Below are positions 1 to 10,920 of a stretch of 64,000 nucleotides of DNA, one piece after another. A program made the translations under genes and the position numbers. How positions within the stretch are numbered: position 1 is the first letter of the stretch; every line of letters begins with the position of its first letter. The notes under the pieces are model-generated. The model ran no database searches. It had not been told where the DNA came from and saw only the letters and a list, made by a program, of their open reading frames with translations. Source of the stretch: Streptomyces caeruleatus (GTDB lineage: Bacteria > Actinomycetota > Actinomycetes > Streptomycetales > Streptomycetaceae); assembly GCF_001514235.1 (NCBI RefSeq), contig NZ_KQ948926.1, positions 756,042 through 820,041 of the forward strand, read 5' to 3'.

Positions 1-914
1 TCGGCCTGGACTCCGACGGCAGCACGGTCATCGACTACGGCACCCGGCGCTTCACCGTCGGCTTCGACGAGCAGCTGCGCCCGTATGTGCGGGACGCCGA
101 CGGCAAGCCCCGCAAGGCCCTGCCCGCCCCGGCCGCCAAGGACGACCCGGAGCTCGCGCCGGCCGAACGCAAGCGGTTCGCCGCGCTGAAGAAGGACGTC
201 CGGACGGTCGCCTCCGACCAGGTACGGCGGCTGGAGGCGGCGATGGTCACCGGGCGGTCCTGGACGGCGGCGGAGTTCCAGGAGCTGTTCGTGGCGCATC
301 CGTTGCTGTGGCATCTGGTGCGGCGCCTGGTCTGGCTCGGCGAGGCGGACGGGGAGGTGACGGCGTTCCGGGTGGCGGAGGACCGTACGTTCGCGGACGT
401 GGGCGACGACGAGCTGACGCTGCCGGAGGGCGCGAGCGTCCGTCTGGCGCATCCGCTGCACCTGGGTGACGACCTCGGCGCCTGGTCGGAGCTCTTCGCC
501 GACTACGAGATCCTCCAGCCGTTCCCGCAGCTGGGCCGGTCCGTGCACGCCCTCGGCGAGGAGGAGGCCACGAGCCGCCGGCTGGCCCGGTTCGAGGGCG
601 CGACCGTGCCGGTGGGCAAGCTGCTCGGCCTGACCAAGCGCGGCTGGGAGCGGGGCGAACCGCAGGACGCGGGCGTGGAGTGCTGGTTCTACCGGCGTCT
701 CGGGGAGGGCCGCTACCTGGTGATCGACCTCGACCCCGGCATCCCGGTCGGCATGGTCGAGGAACTCGGCGACCAGACCTTCAGGGCCGTGGGCCTGGAC
801 AACCGCCCGGACGGCTGGTGGAACAACCGCGACAGCGGGCTGCGCTTCGGCGGCCTCGACGCGGTCATCGCCTCCGAGCTGCTCGCCGATCTCACCGAGG
901 TGACCGCGAAGTGA
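1..914 (+). CDS. DUF4132 protein, C-terminal part (5' end outside window)
   Basis: The frame is already open at base 3 and runs to TGA at 912-914, giving about 303 residues of a longer protein. The sequence matches the C-terminal part of the DUF4132 family (E. coli YehI/MolR type); typical members are several hundred residues longer. No catalytic motif is established for the family. The stop overlaps the GTG start of the MoxR gene by 4 nt, so the two are probably translationally coupled. Family assignment rests on sequence character (for example GVECWFYRRLGEG, GYWWNNRD-like tail) and on the gene order behind it. Function is unknown. Confidence 0.75.
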   Translation, partial: GLDSDGSTVIDYGTRRFTVGFDEQLRPYVRDADGKPRKALPAPAAKDDPELAPAERKRFAALKKDVRTVASDQVRRLEAAMVTGRSWTAAEFQELFVAHPLLWHLVRRLVWLGEADGEVTAFRVAEDRTFADVGDDELTLPEGASVRLAHPLHLGDDLGAWSELFADYEILQPFPQLGRSVHALGEEEATSRRLARFEGATVPVGKLLGLTKRGWERGEPQDAGVECWFYRRLGEGRYLVIDLDPGIPVGMVEELGDQTFRAVGLDNRPDGWWNNRDSGLRFGGLDAVIASELLADLTEVTAK

Positions 915-2011
915 CCGCACCCGTGACGTCCGAGAGCGCCGAGGAGCGGTTGCAGCGCCCGCCCGCCGAGGTCCGTTACGCCGACGAGCTCGCCGCCCTG
1001 CGCGCGGCCGACGGTGATCCGCGCCCGCCGGGCTGGCAGCTCAGCCTGCGCGCCGCGCGCCGCTTCGTCGTCGGCGACGAACAGGCGGGCGTCAGCCGTA
1101 AGTTCGTCGGCAACGTCTCCTTGGTGGAGCGGGCCCTGGTGACCCTGGCCACCAACCGGGGGCTGATGCTCGTCGGCGAGCCGGGCACCGCCAAGTCGCT
1201 GCTGTCCGAGCTGATCGCGGCGGCCGTCAGCGGCAGTTCCGCGCTGACCGTGCAGGGCGGCGCGGCCACCACCGAGGACCAGATCAAGTACTCCTGGAAC
1301 TACGCGCTGCTGGTCTCCGAGGGCCCGTCCTCCCGTTCCCTCGTGCCCGCGCCGATGCTGCGCGGCATGGCCGAGGGCCGGATCGTGCGCTTCGAGGAGA
1401 TCACCCGCTGTCCGCTGGAGGTGCAGGACTGTCTGCTGTCGCTGCTGTCCGACCGGGTCATCGCCGTTCCCGAACTGGACGGGCCGCAGGGCATGGTCTT
1501 CGCCCGTCAGGGCTTCAACGTCATCGCCACGGCCAACACCCGTGACCGGGGCGTCAACGAGATGAGCGCCGCCCTCAAGCGCCGTTTCAACTTCGAGACG
1601 GTCTTCCCCATCCCGGACTTCGACACCGAGCTGGCGTTGGTCGAGGCCGAGGCCACGGCGTTGCTGCGGCAGTCCGGGGTGACGGCGGCGCCGCGCCGGG
1701 ACGTGCTGGAGGTCCTGGTCGGCACGTTCCGTGAACTGCGGGGTACGGCCGGGCGGGGTGAGCGGATGTCGGCGGTGATGAGCACCGCCGAGGCCGTGTC
1801 GGTGGCGCACGCGGTGGGGGTGCGCGGCTGGTTCCTGCGCGGTGAGCCGGGCGGCGCGGCGGACGTCGTGGCGAGCCTGGCGGGCACGGCCGCGAAGGAC
1901 AGTCCGGAGGATCTGGCGCGGCTGCGGCGGTTCCTGGAGCAGGAGGTGCCGCGACGCAAGGGCGGGCAGTGGCAGGCACTGCACGACGCGCGGCATCTGC
2001 TGGCGGACTGA
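911..2011 (+). CDS. MoxR-family AAA+ ATPase
   Basis: A 366-residue AAA+ ATPase. I chose GTG at 911 because it overlaps the preceding stop (GTGA) and puts the ATPase core at the usual depth; the frame is open further upstream but there it is antisense-like shadow of DUF4132. Walker A is GEPGTAKS at about residues 85-92; Walker B-like RIVRFEEITR lies near residue 155; a sensor-type NVIATANTRDRG follows. MoxR ATPases work as oligomeric chaperones with a VWA partner that binds metal, and such a partner is encoded two genes downstream (4437-5624). The stop overlaps the next ATG by one base. Substrate is unknown. Confidence 0.9.
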   Translation: MTAPVTSESAEERLQRPPAEVRYADELAALRAADGDPRPPGWQLSLRAARRFVVGDEQAGVSRKFVGNVSLVERALVTLATNRGLMLVGEPGTAKSLLSELIAAAVSGSSALTVQGGAATTEDQIKYSWNYALLVSEGPSSRSLVPAPMLRGMAEGRIVRFEEITRCPLEVQDCLLSLLSDRVIAVPELDGPQGMVFARQGFNVIATANTRDRGVNEMSAALKRRFNFETVFPIPDFDTELALVEAEATALLRQSGVTAAPRRDVLEVLVGTFRELRGTAGRGERMSAVMSTAEAVSVAHAVGVRGWFLRGEPGGAADVVASLAGTAAKDSPEDLARLRRFLEQEVPRRKGGQWQALHDARHLLAD

Positions 2012-4440
2012 TGCCGGGCACATCCACGGCCGTCGACGTGCCGCCGCGCGCTGCCGGGTCCGCCGTCTTCCTCGGCGTACGGCACCACTCGCCCGCGTGC
2101 GCCCGACTGGTCGGCCGGGCGATCGGGGAACTGCGGCCCGCGTACGTCCTGGTGGAGGGCCCCGCCGACATGAACGACCGGCTGGACGAGCTGCTGCTCG
2201 GGCACCGGCTGCCGGTCGCCGTGTTCAGCCACTACCGGGACGACACGCGCGTCGCGACCTCGTGGGCGCCGCTGTGCGACTACTCCCCGGAGTGGGTCGC
2301 CCTGCGGGCGGGCCGCGCCTCGGGCGCCGAGGTGCGCTTCATCGACCTGCCGTCCTGGCACCCGGCGTTCGCCGAGCGCGCCGACCGGCACACCAACCGC
2401 TACGCCGACGCCGAGGCGAGGTACGCGCGGGCGACGGAGCGGCTCTGCGCGCACTTCGCCGTGGACTCGGTGGACGCGCTGTGGGACGGGTTGTTCGAGG
2501 TCACGGACGGCAGGGACGGTGCCGGCGGCACGGACGGTGCGGACGGCTCGGGCAGCCCGGACGGCACGGACAGCCTGGGCGCCGAGGTCGATCTGCGGGC
2601 GCGCCTGGACGCCTATTTCGAGCTGGTGCGCGGGGACGCGGAGGCCGATCCCGGGGACCGTGCGCGCGAGGAGTACATGGCGTCCTGGGTGCGCGCGGCG
2701 GTGGCCCGTGCCGGGGAGCGGCCCGTGCTGGTGGTGACCGGCGGCTTCCATCAGCCGGCGCTGCGCGCGCTGTCGGCGCGGGAGGACGGCCGCGTCGGTA
2801 CGCCGCCCTGGCCGGAGGTCCCCGCGCCGCCCGAGGGCGCGGTCGGCGGCAGCTTCCTGGTGCCGTACTCCTTCCGGCAGCTGGACGCCTTCGCCGGCTA
2901 CCAGTCCGGCATGCCCTCTCCCGGCTACTACCAGCGGCTGTGGGAGGACGGCCCGCACGCCGCCGCGCAGGGTTTGCTGCGGTCCGTCGCCGAGCGGCTG
3001 CGCACCCGCGGGATCCCGGCGTCCACGGCCGACCTGATCGCCGCGCGCGGGCTGGCCCAGGGGCTCGCGCTGATGCGGGGCCATGCGTACGAGACGCGGG
3101 TGGACGTCCTGGACGGTCTCGCCGGGGCGCTGATCAGCGACGATCTGGAACAGCCGCTGCCGTGGACGGGCCGGGGCACGCTCGGCGTCGGCGCCCATCC
3201 GGTCGTCGTGGAGATGATCGCCGCCTGCGCCGGAGACACCGAGGGCCGGCTGCACCCGGACACCCCGCTGCCACCGCTGGTGCACGACGTCGCCGAGCAA
3301 CTGGCCCGGTTGGGCCTGGCCGACGCGGACGGCCCGGTCAGGCTCGACCTGACCCACGCGGACGGCCTGACACGCAGCCAGGTCCTGCACCGGCTGCGCG
3401 TGATGGGCGTTCCCGGGTTCACCCGGGTCTCGGGTCCGTCCGACGGCGCCGACCCGGTGCTCACCGAGCGCTGGGAGCCCGGATCGGCGAGCGGGCGTGA
3501 GGCGGCGCTCATCGAGGCGGGCGCGTACGGGGCGCGGCTGGACGAGGCGGCCTCGGTGGTGCTCGGTGAGCGGGCACAGGTGGCGGGTACGGATGCCGGG
3601 CCGCTCGCCGGGCTGCTGTTCGACGCCGTGCTGTGCGGCGTCGGGCCCCTGTGCGACGAGTTGCTGGAGACAATCGCCGCCCAGGTCGGCCGGGTGCCCG
3701 AACTCGGGCCGCTCGGCGAGGTGTTGACGGCCGCGTTGGGTCTGTGGCGGCACGACCGGGTCTTCGGGGTGGCCCGCGGCCCACTGCTGGGCGGAGTCGT
3801 AGGGGGCGCCACCGACCGGGTGTTCTGGCTGGCGGAGGGGTTGCACGGCGGGCCGGGCGTGGACTTCGCCCGGTTGCGCGCACTGGCGGCCGCGCGCGAC
3901 GTACTGCTGCACGCCCCCGAGTTGCCGTCGGTCACCCGCGAGGCCGCCGTCGGAGCCGCCGCCCGTATCGGCCGCGACCCGCGTGCCCCCGCCGACCTGC
4001 GCGGTGCCGCCTTCGGTCTGCGCTGGGCGCTGGGCGCCCCCGACGACCCTGCGACGGCCGTCCAGGCCCTCGCCGCCACCGCGTCCGACACCCTGGGGGA
4101 CTGGCTGGCCGGCCTGTTCGCGCTGGCCCGCGAGGAGGTCACCGCCGAGACGGCCGGGGACGGGGAGCCCTTGATCGACGTACTGGACGGCGTCGTCTCC
4201 GCGATGACCGAGGGCGACTTCCTGACCGGCCTGCCCGCCCTGCGCCAGGCCTTCGCCTTCTTCCCGCCCCGCGAACGCGAACGCATCGCGGAACGCCTGC
4301 TGCGGCGGCGCGGCAAGCACGGCTCGGCGCGCTCCCTGCTGCGCACGACCGCCGACCCGCTGCTGCTGGCCCGCGCCCGAGCCCTGGAGGAGAACGTGGC
4401 CCTACTGCTCGACCGGCACGGTCTGGGGGCGGTGCGATGA
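2011..4440 (+). CDS. DUF5682 family protein
   Basis: An 809-residue protein starting at the ATG that overlaps the MoxR stop (TGATG). The N-terminal region has FLGVRHHSPACARLV and YVLVEGPADMNDRL, the hallmark of DUF5682, which resembles the TraB/ChaN-type fold where HHS and EGP form a conserved pocket. The rest is helical, with no membrane segments. It corresponds in position to E. coli YehM in the yeh set. It sits between a MoxR ATPase and a VWA protein, so it is likely the client or regulator of that pair. No biochemical function is known to me. The stop overlaps the next start by 4 nt. Confidence 0.8.
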   Translation: MPGTSTAVDVPPRAAGSAVFLGVRHHSPACARLVGRAIGELRPAYVLVEGPADMNDRLDELLLGHRLPVAVFSHYRDDTRVATSWAPLCDYSPEWVALRAGRASGAEVRFIDLPSWHPAFAERADRHTNRYADAEARYARATERLCAHFAVDSVDALWDGLFEVTDGRDGAGGTDGADGSGSPDGTDSLGAEVDLRARLDAYFELVRGDAEADPGDRAREEYMASWVRAAVARAGERPVLVVTGGFHQPALRALSAREDGRVGTPPWPEVPAPPEGAVGGSFLVPYSFRQLDAFAGYQSGMPSPGYYQRLWEDGPHAAAQGLLRSVAERLRTRGIPASTADLIAARGLAQGLALMRGHAYETRVDVLDGLAGALISDDLEQPLPWTGRGTLGVGAHPVVVEMIAACAGDTEGRLHPDTPLPPLVHDVAEQLARLGLADADGPVRLDLTHADGLTRSQVLHRLRVMGVPGFTRVSGPSDGADPVLTERWEPGSASGREAALIEAGAYGARLDEAASVVLGERAQVAGTDAGPLAGLLFDAVLCGVGPLCDELLETIAAQVGRVPELGPLGEVLTAALGLWRHDRVFGVARGPLLGGVVGGATDRVFWLAEGLHGGPGVDFARLRALAAARDVLLHAPELPSVTREAAVGAAARIGRDPRAPADLRGAAFGLRWALGAPDDPATAVQALAATASDTLGDWLAGLFALAREEVTAETAGDGEPLIDVLDGVVSAMTEGDFLTGLPALRQAFAFFPPRERERIAERLLRRRGKHGSARSLLRTTADPLLLARARALEENVALLLDRHGLGAVR

Positions 4441-5624
4441 GCTCCGCCGCTCCCGAGGGGACGCCGGCGGCCGCGGACCCGTCGCTCGAACGCTGGCGCC
4501 TGATCCTCGGCTCCCCCGCCGAACGCCACACCGGCCCCCCGCACGGCTCCGCCGCGGCCCGTGACGCCGCGCTCGACTGGCTCTACGGCCGTGACGAGGA
4601 CCTGCGCCGCCGCGGGGTGCGCCGGGGCGGTTCGGCCGGGTCCCGGGAGGGCGGCAGCGGGCCCTCGCAGCTCACCGCCGTGGACTGGCTCGACGACGTC
4701 CACAAGCTGTTCCCGAAGGAGACGGTGGAGCGGCTGGAGCGGGACGCCGTCGAGCAGTACGGCATCGACGAGATCGTCACCGACCCGGACGTCCTCGCCC
4801 GCGTCGAGCCCAGCCCGACCCTGCTGCGCGCGGTGCTGCGCACCAAGCACCTGATGAACCCCGCCGTGCTGGCGGCGGCACGGCGGATCGTCGAGACCGT
4901 CGTACGGCAGCTGATGGAGCGTCTGCGCCCGGAGGTCCGCCGCGCCTTCACCGGCTCCCGCTCGCGCCGCCCCAGCCGCGTCCCCCTGGCCCGGGACTTC
5001 GACTTCCGCACCACCGTCCGCGCCAACCTCGCGCACTACCAGCCCGCAGAACGCCGGATCCTCATCCAGCGGCCGCACTTCCACTCCCGCACCAGCCGCC
5101 GCCTGGAGCAGTGGCAACTCGTGCTGCTGGTGGACCAGTCGGGCTCCATGGCCGGCTCGGTCATCCACTCCGCCGTCACAGCCGCCTGTCTGTGGGGTCT
5201 GCCGGGGCTGAAGACCCACCTGGTCGCTTTCGACACCGAGGTGGTGGACCTGACCTCCGAGGTGACCGATCCAGTGGAGCTGCTGATGGGCGTGCAGCTC
5301 GGCGGCGGCACCGACATCGCGCGGGCCGTCGACTACGGCGCCTGTCTGGTCGAGAACCCGCGGCGCACGATCGTCGCCCTGATCTCCGACTTCTACGAGG
5401 GCGGCGACCCGTTCCGGCTGGTCCGCACCGTGCGCCGGCTGGTGGAACAGGGGACGACCGTGCTGTGCCTGGCCGCCCTCGACGAGGCCGCCGATCCCGT
5501 CTACGACCGTGCCCTGGCCGGGCGGCTGGCCCAGGCCGGTGCCCCGGTGGGCGCGATGACACCGGGGCGGCTCGCCGAGTTCGTCGCCGAGCGGATCGGC
5601 CGGGGAGGACACACCGGACGATGA
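4437..5624 (+). CDS. VWA domain protein, MoxR partner
   Basis: A 395-residue protein starting at the ATGA overlap with DUF5682. The C-terminal half is a von Willebrand factor A domain: LLVDQSGSMAGSV is the DxSxS metal-ion-dependent adhesion site, with a conserved Thr in GGGTDIA and a downstream Asp (LISDFYEGG). The N-terminal part is helical and CoxE-like. MoxR-VWA pairs act together in assembly or metal insertion in known cases; the VWA protein usually confers substrate binding. It overlaps the SWIM gene by 4 nt, which completes an uninterrupted five-gene translational unit. Confidence 0.9.
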   Translation: MSSAAPEGTPAAADPSLERWRLILGSPAERHTGPPHGSAAARDAALDWLYGRDEDLRRRGVRRGGSAGSREGGSGPSQLTAVDWLDDVHKLFPKETVERLERDAVEQYGIDEIVTDPDVLARVEPSPTLLRAVLRTKHLMNPAVLAAARRIVETVVRQLMERLRPEVRRAFTGSRSRRPSRVPLARDFDFRTTVRANLAHYQPAERRILIQRPHFHSRTSRRLEQWQLVLLVDQSGSMAGSVIHSAVTAACLWGLPGLKTHLVAFDTEVVDLTSEVTDPVELLMGVQLGGGTDIARAVDYGACLVENPRRTIVALISDFYEGGDPFRLVRTVRRLVEQGTTVLCLAALDEAADPVYDRALAGRLAQAGAPVGAMTPGRLAEFVAERIGRGGHTGR

Positions 5625-7666
5625 GGACCGAAGCTGTCACCATCCGCGCCGATCTGCTGGCCCTGACGCCCCGGACGCTGGCCTCCCTCGCCAACCGGGG
5701 CCTGGTCAAGCGCGCCGAGAAGGACCTCGCGGCAGGCGCCGGCCCAAAGGTCACCGTCGGCGAAGACGGCACCGTACACGGACGCTTCCCGGACGGCACC
5801 GACACGGCCCTCCCGCCGGGCCTCGGCCTGGACGCGGCGGACTGCGGGTGCGGGGCGACGGGCGTGTGCCGGCACCGCATCGGTCTGGTGCTCGCGTACC
5901 AGCGCACCGCCGAGGACACGGACACGGACACGGAGCCTGAGGCGGAGGGCGGGGCGGACGCCGGGGTGGACGGTTCACCGCGAGCCGAGGCCGTGTTCGT
6001 CGACTGGTCTCCGGCCGAGTTCGACGACGAGGCACTGGCCGCCGCGCTGGGCCGGCCCGCCCTGACCGCCGCGCGGCGCGTCAAGGAGCACGGCTACCTC
6101 GCGCGGCTGCACCGTCCGACCGCCGCCGACCCGGAGCCCCGCGTCGAACTGCCCACCTGCACCGTCCGTTTCCCGGTCCCGCACGAGCTGGGGTACGCCC
6201 TCACCGACGCGTCGGCCGCGCTGCGGGGCGAGGTCGTGGCGTTGGCGGTCTGGGCGTTCCGGGCCGGGGACGCCGAGCGGTCGACGGAGGTGAGCGTCGG
6301 CGGCCGTACGGCCACCACGGAGCGTGCCGACGCGGCCCTGCGCAGCGCCCTGGCCCTCGCCGACGACCTCCTCCTGGACGGCGTACAGCAGGCGGGGCCG
6401 GTGTTCGCCGGATCCCTCGCGCGCGCCCAGCGGTCGCTGACGGCGGCCTCGCTGCACTGGCCGGCCGGGGCGGTGGCCGAGTTGCGGGAGCAGCTCGACG
6501 CGTACGCCGCGCGCGGCACCCGGTACGCGGCGGAGCGCTTCGCCCTGCTGCTGGCCGAGCTCCACGCCCGGCACCGCGCCGCCGGACGGGACCCGGTCGG
6601 GGTGCTCGGCACCAAGGAGGCTCCGCAGACGCCGCTGCGGCGGGTGCGGCTGGTGGCGCTGGGCTGCCGGGTCGGGGGCACCGCGGGCGACCGGGTCGCC
6701 GAGACGTACTTCGCCCACGCCGAGGCCGGGATCGCACTGGTGCTGCGCAAGCGCTGGGAGGTGACGGAGGGTCAGTCGCTCACCGGGCACGAGCTGTCGG
6801 CCCGTCGTCTGCTGGGTTCCCCGCTGCGGGCGCTCGCCACCGCGAACGTGGTCAGCGAGCACACCGCACGGGCCGCCGACCGGACCGTGACCATCGCCCG
6901 GGGCCGGATCGCCGCCACCAGCGTCACCCCGCTCGGCTCCGCCTGGCGGGAGCTGCCCGGCAGCCTGCTGCTCACCGACGTCGCCGCTCATCTGCGGGCG
7001 GCCGGCGAGCGGCCGCCCCGGCTGATCCGTCCGCGCGTCGAGGCGGAGTCGGTGCGGGTGGTGCGGGTGTCGGCCGTGGAGTCGATCGGCTACGACCCCG
7101 CCGCGCAGCGACTGGAAGCGGTCGTACGCGATCCGGCGGGCAACGAGATCCTCGTCCGCGCCGACCACAACCCCCTGTGCCCAGGCGGCCTGGACGCGCT
7201 CGCGGCCGCGCTCGGTGACGAGGAGGTCCAGTGTGTCAGCGGCATGCTGCGCCGCGCCCACGGCCGGATCGTCCTCGACCCGCTGGCCGTGCTGACCGCC
7301 ATCGGCGTGACCGTCCCGGACCTGGCCCCCGGGGACGGCGACACCACGCTCGCCATGGTTCCGTCCCGCCCGTCCGACCCGGTCACGGCGGCCCTGGAGT
7401 CGGCGCTCGGCGCCCTGTCCGAGGCCGCCCATCACGGTCTGCGCCGGCTGACCGCCCCGGCCCGCACCCGCCTGACCGACAGCGCGACCGCCCTCCGGCG
7501 CACCGGACTGCACACCGCCGCCCACCTGGTGGGCGCCCTGGACACGGCCCTCACGCGTGAGGGCGCCACGGCGGCCGTCCCGGCGTGGGCCGACGCCCAG
7601 ATCCAGCTGGCGGTGAGCCTGGAACTGCATCAGGAGGGTGCCGGAGAAGTGCGGGGCTCAGCCTGA
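5621..7666 (+). CDS. SWIM zinc-finger protein
   Basis: A 681-residue protein starting at the ATGA overlap with the VWA gene. Near residue 80 it has CGCGATGVCRHR, a CxC...CxH SWIM zinc-binding motif followed by an acidic, repetitive linker (DTDTDTEPEAEGG). The remainder is mainly helical and unassigned. SWIM domains bind nucleic acid or protein. Its position matches E. coli YehQ. The stop overlaps the convergent carboxylase epsilon gene tail-to-tail by 9 bp, so transcription of the two operons meets head-on without a terminator that I can see. Confidence 0.85.
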   Translation: MRTEAVTIRADLLALTPRTLASLANRGLVKRAEKDLAAGAGPKVTVGEDGTVHGRFPDGTDTALPPGLGLDAADCGCGATGVCRHRIGLVLAYQRTAEDTDTDTEPEAEGGADAGVDGSPRAEAVFVDWSPAEFDDEALAAALGRPALTAARRVKEHGYLARLHRPTAADPEPRVELPTCTVRFPVPHELGYALTDASAALRGEVVALAVWAFRAGDAERSTEVSVGGRTATTERADAALRSALALADDLLLDGVQQAGPVFAGSLARAQRSLTAASLHWPAGAVAELREQLDAYAARGTRYAAERFALLLAELHARHRAAGRDPVGVLGTKEAPQTPLRRVRLVALGCRVGGTAGDRVAETYFAHAEAGIALVLRKRWEVTEGQSLTGHELSARRLLGSPLRALATANVVSEHTARAADRTVTIARGRIAATSVTPLGSAWRELPGSLLLTDVAAHLRAAGERPPRLIRPRVEAESVRVVRVSAVESIGYDPAAQRLEAVVRDPAGNEILVRADHNPLCPGGLDALAAALGDEEVQCVSGMLRRAHGRIVLDPLAVLTAIGVTVPDLAPGDGDTTLAMVPSRPSDPVTAALESALGALSEAAHHGLRRLTAPARTRLTDSATALRRTGLHTAAHLVGALDTALTREGATAAVPAWADAQIQLAVSLELHQEGAGEVRGSA

Positions 7667-7872
7667 CTCCTGCCAGCTGTGCGGTGCGCGGAAGCCCGGG
7701 GTGCGTTCCAGTCGGCGCCAGCCCGCCGGGCCGTCGGAGCAGTGCTCCTCGGCGGGGTCGGGCCGGGCGGCGGCGCGGGCCAGGAGGACCGCGGTGAGGG
7801 CCGCGATCTCCTCGGCGCTCGCCCTGCCCCTCTCGACGCGGAGTTCGGCGGCGACCGCGCCGGCCGGGGTGC

Positions 7873-7876
<4 letters not shown>
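7658..7876 (-). CDS. Acyl-CoA carboxylase epsilon subunit
   Basis: A 72-residue protein with the short acyl-CoA carboxylase epsilon architecture: an N-terminal strand (ELRVERGRAS), the EEIAALTAVLLARAA helix and a C-terminal W...RTPGF/APHSW tail. Epsilon subunits stabilise the alpha-beta complex in actinobacteria. The GTG start overlaps the stop of the upstream beta subunit gene (GTGA), so the two are co-translated. It is the last gene of the operon that starts at the polyketide ketosynthase. The biotinylated alpha subunit is not encoded here and would have to come from elsewhere in the genome. Confidence 0.85.
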
Positions 7877-9462
<1,586 letters not shown>

Positions 9463-9481
9463 GGTTCCTCCTCAACTCTCC

Positions 9482-10015
9482 TCAGCCGGCGTGCGCGTGC
9501 GCGCCTTGTCCGGCGGCGGCCACGCAGGCGCCCGTCCCGGAGCACAGGGCGGCGAACCCGCGGTCCACGTACACCGCGGGCGCCCCCTTCTCCTCGACGT
9601 GCACGGACTGGACCTCGCCGAGCAGGATGATGTGGTCGCCCGCCGGGTAGCGCTCGTGGACCGTGCACTCGACGACCGCGAGCGCCCCGTCGAGCACGGT
9701 CCCGCCCCGTGCGGTGCGGATGAACTCCCCGCCCGCGAACTTGTCCGCCGACTTGCGCGCGAAGCGCATCGCCAGCTCGGTGTGGTCGTCCCGCAGCACG
9801 CTCACCGCGAACTCGCGGCAGCTGTCGAACACCGGGAAGGAGTTGGCCGTACGGGCCAGGCAGACCAGCGCGAGCGGCGGTTCCATCGAGACGGACACGA
9901 ACGAGCTGGCGGTGAAGCCGTGCGGGACCCCGGTGCGGTCATGGGCGGTGACGAGTGCCACCCCGGCGGGCACCCGGGCCATGGCGTCCCGGAGGATTCC
10001 CTGGTCGGCGGCCAT
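9482..10015 (-). CDS. actVB: ActVB-type flavin:NADH reductase
   Basis: A 177-residue flavin reductase of the HpaC/ActVB family. It reduces FMN with NADH and hands FMNH2 to the partner monooxygenase (the ActVA-ORF5 type, encoded at 21795-22949). Features include DAMARVPAGVALVTAHD at the N-terminus, the flavin-loop GFTASSFVSVSMEPPL and the C-terminal GDHIILLGEVQSV. The ATG at 10015 lies 11 bp after the actIV-type gene and has an AAGGAGT site. In S. coelicolor this is the last act gene in this operon; here the operon continues into carboxylase genes. Confidence 0.93.
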   Translation of the reverse strand: MAADQGILRDAMARVPAGVALVTAHDRTGVPHGFTASSFVSVSMEPPLALVCLARTANSFPVFDSCREFAVSVLRDDHTELAMRFARKSADKFAGGEFIRTARGGTVLDGALAVVECTVHERYPAGDHIILLGEVQSVHVEEKGAPAVYVDRGFAALCSGTGACVAAAGQGAHAHAG

Positions 10016-10026
10016 CTTTTGACTCC

Positions 10027-10920
10027 TTAGGCGAGGCAGGTGGGCAGCCGCCCACCGTTGTAGGCGACCAGCTCCGAGAAGATCTCCATGGCGTCCCGCG
10101 GGGGCCTGCCCAGCAGCTCCTCGTGAGCGCGGTGCAGGTTCGCGACGAGGCGCTCCGCGTCCAGCAGTTCGGCGTAGGCGCCGAGGTCCGCCTCGCGCGC
10201 GGCCTGCAGCGGGGTCAGTCCGCTGTCGGCCGCCTCGGCGGCGAGGCGCTGGACCCAGCGCAGGTACTCCCGGTTGGCGTCGAGCACCTCGGGTCCCGCG
10301 ACCGGGCCGTGCCCGGCGACGACCACCTCGGGCTCCAGGGCCGCCAGCCGGTCGAGCGCGGCCAGCGTGCCGGTCACCGAGCCGAAGAGCGCGAACGGGG
10401 TGACGCCGGACATCACGATGTCCCCCGCGAACAGCACCCGTTCCTCGGGCAGCCAGACCACCACGTCGTGGTCGGTGTGCGCGGGGCCGACGCGGATCAG
10501 TTCGGCCCGTCGCTCGCCGATGTGCACGGTGAGGTGGTCGCGGAAGGTGACGGTCGGCGGTGTCACCTCGATGTCGCCCCAGTCGACGCGCGGCCAGAGC
10601 CCGGTGAGGGCGAGGCCGGTCGTCACCATGGCGGTCCGCATGTCCTCGTGCGCGATGATCTGCGTCCCCGGCGGGAACACCTGATTGCCGAAGGCGTGGT
10701 CGCCGTGGAAGTGGGTGTTGACCACGGTGCGGGCCGGGCCCGCGGCGAGCTTGTCGACCGTCTCGGCCAGCCGCCGCGCCCTGGGGATCGTCGACAGGGT
10801 GTCGACGACGAGGGCGCCGTCGCCGCCCACGACGATGCCCGCGTTGCTGACACACCAGCCGCCGGGGGCCTGCTCGTAGGCGTGGACCCCGTCGGCGACC
10901 TCGTGGACGGCGGCCGTCAT
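10027..10920 (-). CDS. actIV: ActIV-type cyclase/thioesterase (metallo-beta-lactamase fold)
   Basis: A 297-residue metallo-beta-lactamase-fold protein. The zinc motif HFHGDH sits at residues 70-75, with further ligands in GPAHTDHD and AGHGP. ActIV closes the second ring and releases the octaketide chain as a bicyclic intermediate; the fold agrees with the hydrolytic role. The ATG start overlaps the stop of the aromatase gene (ATGA). Position and length match the S. coelicolor gene order. Confidence 0.93.
   Translation of the reverse strand: MTAAVHEVADGVHAYEQAPGGWCVSNAGIVVGGDGALVVDTLSTIPRARRLAETVDKLAAGPARTVVNTHFHGDHAFGNQVFPPGTQIIAHEDMRTAMVTTGLALTGLWPRVDWGDIEVTPPTVTFRDHLTVHIGERRAELIRVGPAHTDHDVVVWLPEERVLFAGDIVMSGVTPFALFGSVTGTLAALDRLAALEPEVVVAGHGPVAGPEVLDANREYLRWVQRLAAEAADSGLTPLQAAREADLGAYAELLDAERLVANLHRAHEELLGRPPRDAMEIFSELVAYNGGRLPTCLA

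Noticed and set aside
1507..4320. A 937-codon minus-strand frame opposite the MoxR and DUF5682 genes
   Set aside because: Shadow frame produced by high GC; the opposite strand has real domains and coupled starts.
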